From Rhizobium sp. S152 (lineage in GTDB: Bacteria > Pseudomonadota > Alphaproteobacteria > Rhizobiales > Rhizobiaceae), in the NCBI RefSeq assembly GCF_030380735.1, contig NZ_JAUDRZ010000002.1, positions 372,001 to 436,000 of the forward strand: a stretch of 64,000 nt of DNA. The letters run 5' to 3'. Both the position numbers and the translations under genes were made by a program. This document shows, piece by piece, positions 1 to 8,796 of the stretch. Below the pieces are notes generated by a model. The model saw only the letters and a list, made by a program, of their open reading frames with translations. It had not been told where the DNA came from and made no database searches. The first letter of the stretch is position 1. Every line of letters starts with the position of its first letter.

Positions 1-344
1 GCGATCACCGTCGAGACACTTCCCGCGGCGATGAGGTCATGCGCAAGCATGACGGCCTTCATGCCGGAGCCGCACATCTTGTTGATGGTCGTTGCGCCCG
101 TGGAGACCGGCAGGCCGGCCGCGATTGCCGCCTGTCTTGCCGGTGCCTGGCCCTGGCCCGCTGCAAGCACGCAGCCGAAGATGACTTCGTCGACGTCGTC
201 GGGCGAAAGCGCGCTTCGCTCGATCGCAGCCTTGATTGCCGTGGCGCCGAGCTGCGGTGCCGTAGCCTCCCTGAAGTCGCCTTGAAGTCCGCCGATCGGC
301 GTTCGCGCCGAACCGACGATGACCACCGGGTCCTGCAGTGCCAT
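1..344 (-). CDS. Thiolase / acetyl-CoA acetyltransferase, partial
   Basis: N-terminal 114 residues of a thiolase; the gene runs off the left edge. The protein opens with the family hallmark VVIVGSARTPIGG, and Cys91 in NKMCGSGMKAV is the expected acyl-accepting cysteine. Thiolases condense or cleave acyl-CoA units (beta-oxidation, acetoacetyl-CoA, polyhydroxybutyrate). The start at 344 gives the normal thiolase N-terminus. It lies 66 bp downstream of a ThuA-like gene on the same strand, so it may be the tail of the sugar ABC operon, but a separate promoter cannot be excluded. Substrate chain length cannot be told from this fragment. Confidence 0.9.
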   Translation of the reverse strand, partial: MALQDPVVIVGSARTPIGGLQGDFREATAPQLGATAIKAAIERSALSPDDVDEVIFGCVLAAGQGQAPARQAAIAAGLPVSTGATTINKMCGSGMKAVMLAHDLIAAGSVSTVI

Positions 345-410
345 GCGATACCCTCCCAAGCATACACACAGACCATATATGGCGCAGTCGCGCCCGAAGT
401 CAGCAGGTCG

Positions 411-1055
411 TCATGCGCGCGCGGCCCAGGAAAGCCCGCGCCGCAGAATAAGCCGCATATGCGGGTGCTCGAATTCCGCGGCCACATGGCCCAGCGCCGA
501 GTAGAAAACGCGGCCGGCACCGAAACGCCGCTTGAAGACCACGGGCATGGTGACGCCCTCGGCTGCGGGATCGTGCTCGCCGCTGAAGGTCGTGGTGGCG
601 AGAACCTCGATCGTGGGGTCGTAATGCAGGTAATATTGCTCCGAACGATAGGAGAAATCCGGTATCGCAGTCATGACGGGATCATCCGGGCGGATGACGT
701 CGACGCGAAAATCGATGACGTTGCCGGGATGCGCGACCCAGGTGACGCCGGAGACATAGCGGAAAGGCGCGCTCTCCTTGAAGGATGTGGCAAGTGCTGC
801 GTGCGGGCCGCCGAGGCCGAGACCACCGCGAACGGCTTCGACCAGCGCATCGGCATGGGCCTTCTCGATCTTTTCGCCGGTGATGATGGGGACGAGCAGA
901 TCACTTGCTGCGATGGCAGAGGAACCGAAAATGTCCAGGTCCCCGGTAACCTCGACCGCGAATCCGTCCTCCCTCAGCAGGTCGGCGACGATGGCCGCGC
1001 ATTGCTCGGGCTCATGTCCCTTCCATCCGCCCCAAACGATGATCGCCTTGCGCAT
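411..1055 (-). CDS. ThuA-like (glutamine amidotransferase-fold) protein
   Basis: 214 aa. It begins with a beta strand and the motif WGGWKGHEP and contains GGPHAALATSF, both typical of the ThuA family. The class I amidotransferase-like fold is present, but the position of the catalytic Cys in true amidotransferases is not a Cys here. ThuA proteins occur with sugar ABC transporters; the Ensifer namesake lies in a trehalose-utilisation operon and its role is ill-defined. The gene is downstream of the ABC genes and a GNAT gene on the same strand, so a role in handling the imported sugar is inferred. Confidence 0.8.
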   Translation of the reverse strand: MRKAIIVWGGWKGHEPEQCAAIVADLLREDGFAVEVTGDLDIFGSSAIAASDLLVPIITGEKIEKAHADALVEAVRGGLGLGGPHAALATSFKESAPFRYVSGVTWVAHPGNVIDFRVDVIRPDDPVMTAIPDFSYRSEQYYLHYDPTIEVLATTTFSGEHDPAAEGVTMPVVFKRRFGAGRVFYSALGHVAAEFEHPHMRLILRRGLSWAARA

Positions 1056-1195
1056 TCCTGCCTCCTCCTGCCTTCGGTCTCGAACGCTGGCGCCGCCATT
1101 TCCTCTGTGACGCGCCGGCGATTCCCAACAGAGAGCTTATGCTTATCGAAGCAATACCGCCAACCCGCGGTTCGCCTTCGTCAGCCTCGAAGCTT

Positions 1196-1714
1196 TTATG
1201 ACTTGGCGCCGGTCTCGCCGGATTCTGAAATCTCGCTTGGTTCCGCGAGAGCCAGCATGTCGCGATAGATGCCGGGAACGGAGCCTTCGATCGGGATGGC
1301 GCCGACGCTCCTGCGATAGAACTCCATCGGTCCGGCACCTCCGATCACGCCGTAGGCATAGCCCTGCGCATGCATGTCGAGCAGCGTGGTCAGAAGCAGG
1401 GCATGGCCGACGCCGTTGCCGCGTGCGGAGACATCCACGCCCGTCGGACCGAAGAAGCCTTTGGCGGTCGCTTCATGGCAGGCGAAGCCGACGAGCTCGC
1501 CATCCTTGATGGCGATGAAGCAGGAGGGCGGCTGGCGCATCGTCGCCGCCGTCGCCTCGGCCGCCCAGCCGGCGCCGAAGCGCGGCTCGATCCACGACGT
1601 CAGGGCATTGAGCTCGGGCGCCAGCACGCGACGGATCGTGAATCCGTTGTCGGTGATCCGCTTGTTCAGCGCGGGATTCGGTTCCAATTCGTAAAGTTTT
1701 ACCAGCATGTCCAT
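1196..1714 (-). CDS. GNAT-family N-acetyltransferase
   Basis: 172 aa. The GNAT core is seen in the middle: strand VGFACHEATAKGFFGPTGV, followed by the acetyl-CoA loop region VSARGNGVGHALLLTTL (R/G-rich motif A), then YAYGVIGGAGPMEFYRRSVG. The start at 1714 has an AAAGGAA ribosome site. It begins 15 bp after the upstream permease gene stops, so it belongs to the ABC operon. The acceptor substrate is unknown; acetylation of an amino sugar or derivative would fit the neighbours but is inference only. Confidence 0.8.
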   Translation of the reverse strand: MDMLVKLYELEPNPALNKRITDNGFTIRRVLAPELNALTSWIEPRFGAGWAAEATAATMRQPPSCFIAIKDGELVGFACHEATAKGFFGPTGVDVSARGNGVGHALLLTTLLDMHAQGYAYGVIGGAGPMEFYRRSVGAIPIEGSVPGIYRDMLALAEPSEISESGETGAKS

Positions 1715-1729
1715 GATATTATTCCTTTA

Positions 1730-2608
1730 TCATCCCTTGACGGCACCGGCCGTGAGGCCCGCCACGATGCGGCGCTGGAAGAACAGCACCAACAGGATCA
1801 GCGGAAGCGTAACCGTGACCGATGCCGCCATGATCTGGCCGAAGGGATATTCGTACCGGCTGTTGCCGGCGATCAGCCCGATCGCCACGGGTACCGTACG
1901 GTTCTCGTCGGTCAGCGTGAAGGTGAGCGCGAAGAGGAACTCGTTCCACGCAAGGATGAAGGCGAGGATGCCGGTACTTGCCAGCGAAGGTCCCATCAGC
2001 GGCAGCAGGATCTTCATCAGGATGCGGAAATGCGAGCACCCGTCGATGATGGCGGCCTCCTCAAGCTCCCTCGGAAACTCGCGGATGAAGGTGGTGAGGA
2101 TCCAGGTCGTGAATGGCACCGTCGACAGCAGATATGTCAGGACCAGCGCGCTCGGCCGGTTGAATAGGCCCATCCAGTTGATCAATTCGAACATCCCGGA
2201 AAGCACGACGACCTGAGGAAAGATCGAGATCATCAACACGATCATCAGCATCGCGCGCCGCTGCGGAAAGTCGATACGCCCCAGCGCATAGGCCGCGCTG
2301 AGGCCGATCACGAGCGACAAAAATGTGGTCGATACAGCGACATAGGCGGAGTTCAGGAGAGATCCCATGAAGACCGGATTATCGATCAGCTGGCGATAAT
2401 AAGTGAAGTCGAGCGCCGGGACGAGGGCGGAGCGATAAAGTGCCGCGCCCTGCTTCGTGGACGAGACGAAGGCCCAGTAATAGGGAAACAGCGTGTAGAT
2501 CAGCACCAGAAGCAGGGCCGCGCCCTGGAAGAAGCGCACGATGCGCCGCCGCATCCTGTAGTAGGCGGCGGGCTTGCGTGCGGGACGGTAGATCGAGGCG
2601 TCGGTCAT
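1730..2608 (-). CDS. Sugar ABC transporter permease, MalG type
   Basis: 292 aa with six predicted membrane segments, the first at about residues 28-48 after a basic N-terminus. The cytoplasmic EAA loop reads ELEEAAIIDGCSHFRILMKI with the usual LP after it, which docks on the ATPase. Family: CUT1 carbohydrate importers (MalFGK type). It starts 4 bp after the MalF-like gene ends, consistent with translational coupling and a heterodimeric permease. The substrate cannot be read from the permease. Confidence 0.92.
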   Translation of the reverse strand: MTDASIYRPARKPAAYYRMRRRIVRFFQGAALLLVLIYTLFPYYWAFVSSTKQGAALYRSALVPALDFTYYRQLIDNPVFMGSLLNSAYVAVSTTFLSLVIGLSAAYALGRIDFPQRRAMLMIVLMISIFPQVVVLSGMFELINWMGLFNRPSALVLTYLLSTVPFTTWILTTFIREFPRELEEAAIIDGCSHFRILMKILLPLMGPSLASTGILAFILAWNEFLFALTFTLTDENRTVPVAIGLIAGNSRYEYPFGQIMAASVTVTLPLILLVLFFQRRIVAGLTAGAVKG

Positions 2609-2612
2609 GGTC

Positions 2613-3503
2613 TCAATTCCCCGCTGCGCGATCGAGACGCAGTGCGCCGATGATGATGATGGCGATGAGGCCGACCAGCAGGAAGACCCAGGTCGATGCG
2701 GCCGAGCCGACGCCCAGCTCCTGGAAACTGATGAGCCTGTCGCGCGCGTAGATCGATACGGTCATGACGTTCTCGTTGCTTGCCGCCATGACGTAGGAGA
2801 GGTCGAACATGCGCAGAGCGTCAAGCACACGAAAGAGCACGGCAACGCCGATCGCCGGGCGCAGCATGGGCAGCGTGATCGACCAGAAACGCTTCCAGGC
2901 GGGAATGCCGTCAACTTCGGCCGCCTCGAAGATCTCCGGCGAAATCAGCTGCAGGCCGGCCAGGATCAGGAGAACCATGAAGGGCGTGGTCATCCAGACG
3001 TCGACGAAGATTACGACACCCATGATCAGCGAGCTGCTCGCTGTCCAGGCGATGCCGTGATCGATGAAGCCGAGGCCGATCAGGATCTTGTTCAGCACGC
3101 CGAACTGGTCGTTCAGCATCCATTCCCAGATCTTCGTCGAGACGACGACCGGGATCGCCCAGGGGACAAGAATGGCGGCGCGCACGAGTCCACGCCCGGG
3201 AATGGCCTCGTTGATCAGCAATGCGATGGCGAGGCCGAGAACGGTCTCGATCGCCACCGAGATCACGGTGAAGACTAGAGTGTTGCGCACCGCGATCCAC
3301 CAGCTCCGGTCGTTGATCACTTCCAGGAAATTGTCGATGCCGACCATGGCATACGATGTCGGATCATCGAGATAAGCATCGGTAAAGGCAAAGAAGAATG
3401 TCCGCCCCAGCGGCCAGACGGCCACCACGAGCATGACAAGGACGACGGGGATGAGGAACATCCATGCGGCCAGATGGTCGCGGCGGGCGAGGCGGGTGCT
3501 CAT
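2613..3503 (-). CDS. Sugar ABC transporter permease, MalF type
   Basis: 296 aa from the ATG at 3503, which overlaps the stop of the ATPase gene as ATGA. A longer in-frame reading back to 3683 would lie inside the ATPase gene and is rejected. The first membrane segment is at residues 12-33, and the EAA loop EIFEAAEVDGIPAWKRFWSI is followed by TLPM. It is the first of two permease subunits of a CUT1 carbohydrate importer and pairs with the MalG-type gene downstream. Confidence 0.92.
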   Translation of the reverse strand: MSTRLARRDHLAAWMFLIPVVLVMLVVAVWPLGRTFFFAFTDAYLDDPTSYAMVGIDNFLEVINDRSWWIAVRNTLVFTVISVAIETVLGLAIALLINEAIPGRGLVRAAILVPWAIPVVVSTKIWEWMLNDQFGVLNKILIGLGFIDHGIAWTASSSLIMGVVIFVDVWMTTPFMVLLILAGLQLISPEIFEAAEVDGIPAWKRFWSITLPMLRPAIGVAVLFRVLDALRMFDLSYVMAASNENVMTVSIYARDRLISFQELGVGSAASTWVFLLVGLIAIIIIGALRLDRAAGN

Positions 3504-4603
3504 CGTTTCTCCGCCTCTGTCGTGATTTCCACGCTTCCCCGATGGCCGATGCGCTGTTCGGCCGGGTCGAAGACGAAGACGGCGTCGTCGCCGAAGCTGA
3601 GGCCGATGCGCGTGCCGATCACCTCCTTCGCGGGGGCGACGTTCACGCGAATGACCCAGACGACGTCGTCGGTTATCCGGCAATAGGCGAAATGCTCGTG
3701 GCCTAGATCCTCGACACGCTCAAGCGTGCCGGCTAAGCGCCCGGCGCCGTCGGCGACGATGGTCAGGGCTTCCGGGCGAATGCCGATCGATGCCGCCTCA
3801 GCGCCGGCGGCAAGAAAACCGGCTGGGAAGGAAAGGCCGCCTGGACCGGAGACGATGCCCGCCTGCGTTGTCACGGGCAGGAAGTTCATGCGCGGGCTGC
3901 CGATGAAACTGGCGACGAAGCGGTTGTCGGGCGTGTGATAGAGCGCCTGCGGCGTGCCGACCTGCTCGATCTTTCCATGGTTGAGCACGACGATGCGATC
4001 CGCCAGCGTCATCGCTTCGGACTGATCGTGCGTCACGTAGATCATGGTTGTCTTCAGCTCGTCGTGGAGCTTGGCGATCTCCATGCGCATTTCCATGCGC
4101 AGATCGGAATCGAGATTGGAAAGCGGCTCGTCGAAGAGGAATATTTCCGGCTGACGGACCAGCGCACGGCCGATCGCAACGCGCTGCCGCTGGCCGCCGG
4201 AGAGTTCACGAGGGCGGCGGTCGAGCAGGTGATCGACCTTGAGCATCCGGGCAACCGTCTGCACCTTGGCGCTGATGGCGTCGCGGGCAAGGCCCAGCGT
4301 CTCGAGCGCGAAACCAATATTACGTGCCACGCTCATGTGTGGGTAGAGCGCATAGGACTGGAACACGAAGGCGACGCCGCGTTTCGAGGCGGGAACGTCG
4401 GTCACTTCCTCGCCGCCGATGCTGACCGTACCCTTCGTGGTCGAGACGAGGCCGGCGACGATGCGCAGAAGCGTGGACTTGCCGCAGCCCGATGGGCCGA
4501 CGAAGACGACGAACTCGCCATCGCCGATCTGAAGATCGACATTCTGGATGACAGAATGCGTGCCATAGCTCTTTGAGACGGAATCCAGCGAAACCGATGC
4601 CAT
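3500..4603 (-). CDS. Sugar ABC transporter ATP-binding protein (MalK/UgpC family)
   Basis: 367 aa. Walker A GPSGCGKST is at residues 36-44, followed by the Q-loop VFQSYALYPH, the signature LSGGQRQR, Walker B IFLFDEPLSNLD and the switch histidine YVTHDQ. A C-terminal TOBE/OB-like regulatory domain from about residue 240 is typical of CUT1 ATPases. It energises the two permeases encoded immediately downstream. It is separated from the binding-protein gene by 120 bp that hold a hairpin, so it may be made at lower levels than the binding protein. Confidence 0.95.
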   Translation of the reverse strand: MASVSLDSVSKSYGTHSVIQNVDLQIGDGEFVVFVGPSGCGKSTLLRIVAGLVSTTKGTVSIGGEEVTDVPASKRGVAFVFQSYALYPHMSVARNIGFALETLGLARDAISAKVQTVARMLKVDHLLDRRPRELSGGQRQRVAIGRALVRQPEIFLFDEPLSNLDSDLRMEMRMEIAKLHDELKTTMIYVTHDQSEAMTLADRIVVLNHGKIEQVGTPQALYHTPDNRFVASFIGSPRMNFLPVTTQAGIVSGPGGLSFPAGFLAAGAEAASIGIRPEALTIVADGAGRLAGTLERVEDLGHEHFAYCRITDDVVWVIRVNVAPAKEVIGTRIGLSFGDDAVFVFDPAEQRIGHRGSVEITTEAEKR

Positions 4604-4632
4604 TGTATATCCGGACCTGAAACTGTGCTGAG

Positions 4633-4654
4633 AAAACGGCCACCGGAGTGGCCG
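4633..4654 (-). terminator. Hairpin with T-tract between binding-protein and ATPase genes
   Basis: A perfect 7-bp stem (CGGCCAC / GTGGCCG, loop of 4) at 4637-4654 is followed, in the direction of transcription, by TTTT. This looks like a weak intrinsic terminator or 3-prime mRNA stabiliser, a common device that keeps periplasmic binding protein in excess over the membrane components. Confidence 0.6.
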
Positions 4655-4723
4655 ACTGCGCTGCAGGGACGAGCCGATGGCGCGAACGGGTTCCGCCCGC
4701 GCCGGCTTGTCGGAAGGCGGGGC

Positions 4724-5980
4724 CTAGCGGCTTTCCTTCAGCTTCTCGAGCCGCGCGGCAAGCGAGGTCAGCCCGGACTTGATATCACCGCCGCCCGACA
4801 GCATGTCGTGGACGGAGCGATAGAAGGCCTGCGAAACGCGGTTATAGCTGGTGCCGGTGTAACCGGAGGGACGCACCGCGCTATCGGCGAATGCCTGCTG
4901 GTTGTCCTTGAGGAACGGTATCTTGGCCAGGACATCCGGGTCGGAGTAGAGCGCCGGGATGGACGGATTGACCGCCGCTTCGATCGCGCGCTTCTTCTGC
5001 ATTTCCTGACCGGTGATAAAGTTCACGAAGTCGGTTGCAGCATCCGCCTTGGCGCTGAACTTGGAGACGCCGTAGTACATCGGGCCGAGGCAGCCGCTCG
5101 ACTTCTCGCCTGCCTTCCCGACCGGTAGCGGCATGACGCCGACCTTGTCGATGATCGCGCTGCCCGGGGCGTGGGACGTGCCCCAGACATAAGGCCAATT
5201 GCGGTGGAACACGGCGTTGCCGGATTCGAAGATGGCGCGCGAGGCTTCCTCATCGTAATTGAGTACGCCCTCGGGGCTGATCGTGCCGATCCAGCCCTTG
5301 GCGCGTTCGATGGCCTCGGCCGCCTGCGGGTTGTCGATCGTTACCTTGCCATCGTCGGAAATGATCGTGCCGCCGCCGTTCGAGGCAACCAGTTCGATCG
5401 CGTCGCAGGTCAGGCCTTCATAGCTCTTCGCCTGCCAGGCGTAGCCCCAGAGATCGGCCTTGCCGTCGGCGCGTTCTTTGTCCTGGATCTCCTTGGCCGT
5501 TGCCGTCAGTTCGTCCCAGGTCTTCGGCGGCTGCTTGCCGTATTTCTCCAGAAGATCCTTGCGGTAGAACATCAGGCCGACGTCCATGTAAGCAGGCATG
5601 GCGACGAGCTTACCGTCGAGCTTGGCCGCGCCGAGCGTCGATTCGAAATGCTTGTCCTGGTCCGCCTGCGGAATGGTCTTGGAAATATCCAGGAGGTTGT
5701 TCTTGAACATGCCGAGCCAGATCACGTCTAGGAACAGCACGTCGACATCGGTGGATTTGGCGGCCAGCAGCTGCTGGTAGAGCGGGATCGCATCATCGAG
5801 CAATGCCGGCATCTTGTTGATCTTGGCTTCGTTGCCGGTCTTGTCCTTCCAGGCTTTCGCCACGGAAGTGCAGAAATCGAATTCAGTCGGCGCGCAGAAT
5901 GCGGAGATGGTTTCGGCATGCGCGCTGCCGGCCCAGATGCCGGCGGATATGGCTAAAGCAGCAAGACTTCTCTTCAACAT
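4724..5980 (-). CDS. Sugar ABC transporter periplasmic binding protein (family 1)
   Basis: 418 aa from the ATG at 5980, which has AAAGGGAA upstream and a clean Sec signal peptide (LAISAGIWAGSAHA) cleaved near residue 22. Upstream in-frame starts have no signal peptide and are rejected. The body is a family 1 extracellular solute-binding fold (LFLDVIWLGMFKNNLLDI, VGLMFYRKDLLEKYG). It presents a carbohydrate to the permeases encoded downstream. Two Cys close to the mature N-terminus (CAPTEFDFC) could form a disulfide. It is the first gene of the operon and faces the GntR regulator and its palindrome. The sugar is unknown. Confidence 0.9.
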   Translation of the reverse strand: MLKRSLAALAISAGIWAGSAHAETISAFCAPTEFDFCTSVAKAWKDKTGNEAKINKMPALLDDAIPLYQQLLAAKSTDVDVLFLDVIWLGMFKNNLLDISKTIPQADQDKHFESTLGAAKLDGKLVAMPAYMDVGLMFYRKDLLEKYGKQPPKTWDELTATAKEIQDKERADGKADLWGYAWQAKSYEGLTCDAIELVASNGGGTIISDDGKVTIDNPQAAEAIERAKGWIGTISPEGVLNYDEEASRAIFESGNAVFHRNWPYVWGTSHAPGSAIIDKVGVMPLPVGKAGEKSSGCLGPMYYGVSKFSAKADAATDFVNFITGQEMQKKRAIEAAVNPSIPALYSDPDVLAKIPFLKDNQQAFADSAVRPSGYTGTSYNRVSQAFYRSVHDMLSGGGDIKSGLTSLAARLEKLKESR

Positions 5981-6047
5981 GAACTGTTCCCTTTTTGTAA
6001 CGCTTCGGTCTCTCGTGAAACTCTTCCGGTTTCTTGTGGGATAATAG

Positions 6048-6065
6048 GACTGGTTATATCCAGTC
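6048..6065. promoter_or_regulatory. GntR/HutC-type operator palindrome
   Basis: GACTGG-TTATAT-CCAGTC is an inverted repeat with perfect 6-bp arms. It lies between the divergent ABC operon and the GntR gene. The outer bases match the ACTGG...CCAGT architecture and 16-bp length of DasR/NagR-type HutC-subfamily sites. It is the likely binding site of the adjacent GntR protein, controlling both directions. Confidence 0.7.
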
Positions 6066-6073
6066 ATGTCAAT

Positions 6074-6937
6074 ATGGACTTTCACGAGTTTTACGTGGAG
6101 AGTGAATCCGAGACCGTCAGCAGAGGAAGATATGATTTGAACAAGCGGCAACTGGAAACCTCGCTATCCGGCATGCCGCAAAGTCTGGTGGATCGTGAGG
6201 ATCCCCGGCCACTCCACAAGCAAGTATATGACGCGCTTCTGACCTCGATCCGAAACGGCAAGCTGCCGCTACGTGGAAAGCTGCCTTCCGAGCGCGAATT
6301 GGTCGATCTCTTCGATGTCAGCCGCATCACCATCCGCCATGCGATCCGCGAACTGATGCAGCAGGGCGTGGTGACCAGCCAGCCGGGCAAGGGCCTGTAC
6401 GTCGCCGAACACAGCGGCGGGTTCGAACTGCAGGTACTGAAGAGCTTTACAAGCACGGCCGTCTCGAACGGCCGGGTGCCGGGAAACCGGCTGATCGAGG
6501 CGCGGATCATCCGCGCACCGCTGGAAATCAGCCGTCCGCTGTTTCTGCCGCCGGGCGCGGATGTGGTCGTGTTGTCGCGGTTGAGACTGCTGGACGACGT
6601 GCCTGTCGTCATCCAGACCGACTGGCTGCCGGCGGGGCGTTTTCCCGGGCTTCTGGATCTCGATTGGTCGATGGGAAACCGTTCGCTTTACGCAGAGTTG
6701 CGCAATCATCATCATATCCATCCCGCCCGCGGACAGACGACGCTGAGCGCGCGGCTCGCTTCGACTGAAGAGGCGGGCATGCTGGACCTTCAGCCGCCTG
6801 CAGCAGTCCTGACCGTCGATCAGATCGCCTTCGACGATCGGAACAGGCCGGTCAACCTGACGGCGCTCATCCATCATCCTGAGCGCTATCCATTGACGCT
6901 CGCGCAATCGGAAACCGGCGATATCGAGCAGTATTGA
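6074..6937 (+). CDS. GntR-family transcriptional regulator, HutC subfamily
   Basis: 287 aa from the ATG at 6074. A winged helix-turn-helix lies at about residues 45-112 (PLHKQVYDALL, LPSERELVDLFDVSRITIRH, GKGLYV) and a UTRA-type effector domain at about 130-280. An alternative TTG start at 6137 has the better ribosome site (AGAGGAAG about 8 bp upstream) and would remove 21 poorly conserved residues. The gene is divergent from the sugar ABC operon, with the palindrome at 6048-6065 between them, so it probably represses that operon and itself and responds to a sugar or sugar phosphate. It converges on rutF. Confidence 0.88.
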   Translation: MDFHEFYVESESETVSRGRYDLNKRQLETSLSGMPQSLVDREDPRPLHKQVYDALLTSIRNGKLPLRGKLPSERELVDLFDVSRITIRHAIRELMQQGVVTSQPGKGLYVAEHSGGFELQVLKSFTSTAVSNGRVPGNRLIEARIIRAPLEISRPLFLPPGADVVVLSRLRLLDDVPVVIQTDWLPAGRFPGLLDLDWSMGNRSLYAELRNHHHIHPARGQTTLSARLASTEEAGMLDLQPPAAVLTVDQIAFDDRNRPVNLTALIHHPERYPLTLAQSETGDIEQY

Positions 6938-6952
6938 GACCGGTTCGGCCTC

Positions 6953-7474
6953 TTACAGCACGTGATAGTCGCGGTTGAAGTAGATCAGGGCCTGGCCGCC
7001 GTCGTTCTCGCAGATGGCGGTCACCTCGCAGATGAGAATGTCGTGCGTGCCGCCATCGGCCACGGTCTTGATCTCGCAGTCGAACGACATGAGCGCATTT
7101 TCGAGCACCGGAGCGCCCGTCGCCAGCTTCGACCAGGTCGCGCCTTCGAAGCGCTCCTTGACCGGCGTCTTGCCGCCGAAGAGGCGGCTCAGATCCGCGT
7201 GCTCTCCCTCCAGCGTGTTGACGCATACGACGCCGTTGGCGGCGACGGCGGCGTAGGCAGACGATGAGCGATTAAGGCAGACCAACAATGTCGGCGGGCT
7301 GTCGGTGACGCTGCAGACGGCGGTTGCCGCGAAACCCGCAACGCCGGCCGGACCATCGGTGGTAACGATATGGACCGCGGCACCGAGACGCGCCATGGCA
7401 TCACGATATTCCTGCTTCATGTCTTTCGTTGAAGGTGCGGTTGCGGTGGCCGTGGGCAACGGTGAAACCGACAT
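6953..7474 (-). CDS. rutF: FMN reductase RutF of the pyrimidine-degradation pathway
   Basis: 173 aa flavin reductase of the RutF/HpaC type: [40 protein letters not shown] and [10 protein letters not shown] are typical of the FMN-binding split-barrel. RutF supplies reduced FMN to the RutA monooxygenase. It is the last gene of the rut operon here. Its ATG sits directly against the stop of a 31-codon ORF that contains the AAGGAG ribosome site, which implies translational coupling. Confidence 0.93.
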   Translation of the reverse strand: MSVSPLPTATATAPSTKDMKQEYRDAMARLGAAVHIVTTDGPAGVAGFAATAVCSVTDSPPTLLVCLNRSSSAYAAVAANGVVCVNTLEGEHADLSRLFGGKTPVKERFEGATWSKLATGAPVLENALMSFDCEIKTVADGGTHDILICEVTAICENDGGQALIYFNRDYHVL

Positions 7475-7570
7475 TCAAATCTCCTTCTGCAAGCGAGCCT
7501 GCTTATGGCGGATGCGTCTTCGAAGCTCAACGGCGGGCATGCGGTTTTCGAGAGCTGTCTTGTCTGACAT
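7475..7570 (-). CDS. Putative 31-aa basic small protein between rutD and rutF
   Basis: ATG to TGA, 31 codons, starting MSDKTALENRMPAVELRR and ending QARLQKEI. It begins 8 bp after rutD stops and its stop codon abuts the rutF ATG. The peptide is rich in Arg and Lys and would be mostly helical. No good ribosome site precedes it, so it may be only a leader that couples rutF translation. It is not a recognisable piece of RutE. I do not recognise the sequence; coding status is uncertain. Confidence 0.4.
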   Translation of the reverse strand: MSDKTALENRMPAVELRRRIRHKQARLQKEI

Positions 7571-7578
7571 CGCCAGTA

Positions 7579-8373
7579 CTACTGTTCATATGTCTTCGGC
7601 GTCGCGCGCAGGAAGCGCAGGACGGTGTCGTTGAACGAATCCGGCTGCACGACATTGACCGCGTGGCCGCCGAAATCGGTCAAGGCGAGTTCACCATTCG
7701 GCAAGCGTTCGGCCAGCCTCAGGGAACGGGTGTAAGGCACCAGCAGATCGTCGCGGGTGCCAACGACAAGTGTCGGGATCTCGATCTCCGAAAGCCGTTC
7801 ATCGATGTCGAAGGCGCGCAGGGCTGCGATCCGCCGCAGGATATTGGTCTTGCCCTGGAAGGTCGCAACGCCGTGCCGTTCGTCGGCATCCATTCGTTCG
7901 GCATTCTCGGACATCCAGACAGCGGGATAGAGAAACAGTGGCTGCGCCTTGACGAAGGCCGAGACGCCTGCGTGTTCCAGCAACGCGATGCGAACGTCGA
8001 AGCATCGGCCGGAATGCGGATCGGCTTTGCTCCAAGCGTTGACGAGAACAAGACGTTCGATCAAGTCAGAGCGGCGCAGGGCGATATCGAGGCCGATCAG
8101 GCCGCCAAGGGCATGTCCCATGAAATCGAAGCGTTCAAGCTTCAGTCGATCGGCAATCTCCAGCACATCGTCGGCCATGGCGGTGATCCCGGCCGCCTCA
8201 GGCACCTCGCCGCCGCTGCGGCCGGTTCCTCGGTGATCATAAGTCAAGATCCGGTATTCCGCCGAGAGCGCCTCGATCTGAGGCGCCCAGTAGCCACCGG
8301 AGCCGCCGAGGCCCGACGACAGGATGATCGTGCGGGCATCGGCTTCGGTCCGGCCATGAACGTCGAAATGCAT
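7579..8373 (-). CDS. rutD: Alpha/beta-hydrolase-fold RutD
   Basis: 264 aa from the ATG at 8373. The alpha/beta-hydrolase fold is shown by LSSGLGGSGGYWAPQ, YDHRGTGRSGG and the elbow FMGHALGGLIG. The usual Gly-x-Ser-x-Gly nucleophile is Ala here, as in known RutD proteins, so this is normal for the family and not a mutation. RutD acts on aminoacrylate late in the Rut pathway. It starts 5 bp after rutC ends. The C-terminal FGGHAVNV supplies the His. Confidence 0.92.
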   Translation of the reverse strand: MHFDVHGRTEADARTIILSSGLGGSGGYWAPQIEALSAEYRILTYDHRGTGRSGGEVPEAAGITAMADDVLEIADRLKLERFDFMGHALGGLIGLDIALRRSDLIERLVLVNAWSKADPHSGRCFDVRIALLEHAGVSAFVKAQPLFLYPAVWMSENAERMDADERHGVATFQGKTNILRRIAALRAFDIDERLSEIEIPTLVVGTRDDLLVPYTRSLRLAERLPNGELALTDFGGHAVNVVQPDSFNDTVLRFLRATPKTYEQ

Positions 8374-8378
8374 CTCGC

Positions 8379-8768
8379 TTACTTCTTGCCGATATGGGCA
8401 ACGGTGGCGATCTCGACCAGCGCGTCGGGCTTCACCAGGCCGCACTGAACGCAATAGCGAGCCGGCTTGTCGCCGGGGAAATACTCGGCATAGACGGCGT
8501 TGACGGCCTGGTAATTCGCCCAGTCGGTGACGAAGATGTGGTTCATCGTCACGTCTTCCATCGTGCCGCCTGCCGTCTCTATCACCGACTTGATGATCTC
8601 GAGCACATGGCGGGTCTGGGCGCCGGCGTCGCCGACATGGACGACGTCGTTGTTCTTGTCGAAGGGCAGGGTGCCGGACACATACACGATGCCATCGGCG
8701 AGCGTTCCGGGCGAATAGGGGGCGATCGGCTTCTGCGTTCCCTCGGGGACGATAATGGATTTCGGCAT
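8379..8768 (-). CDS. rutC: RidA-family 3-aminoacrylate deaminase RutC
   Basis: 129 aa from the ATG at 8768, a full-length YjgF/YER057c/UK114 (RidA) protein: [19 protein letters not shown] near the start, and the signature region [18 protein letters not shown] near the end. In the Rut pathway it acts on (per)oxy-aminoacrylate produced by RutB. It sits between rutB and rutD with short gaps (28 bp and 5 bp). Confidence 0.93.
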   Translation of the reverse strand: MPKSIIVPEGTQKPIAPYSPGTLADGIVYVSGTLPFDKNNDVVHVGDAGAQTRHVLEIIKSVIETAGGTMEDVTMNHIFVTDWANYQAVNAVYAEYFPGDKPARYCVQCGLVKPDALVEIATVAHIGKK

Positions 8769-8796
8769 AACGTCTTTTCTCCTTGGATGTATGGGA

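Noticed and set aside
39..1268. Long open frame on the plus strand across the thiolase and ThuA genes
   Set aside because: It lies antisense to two recognisable genes, has no family features, and its open length is explained by high GC content.
7579..8373. Inactivating mutation in RutD (GHALG instead of GHSLG)
   Set aside because: The Ala in the nucleophile elbow is also found in known RutD proteins, so it is a family trait.
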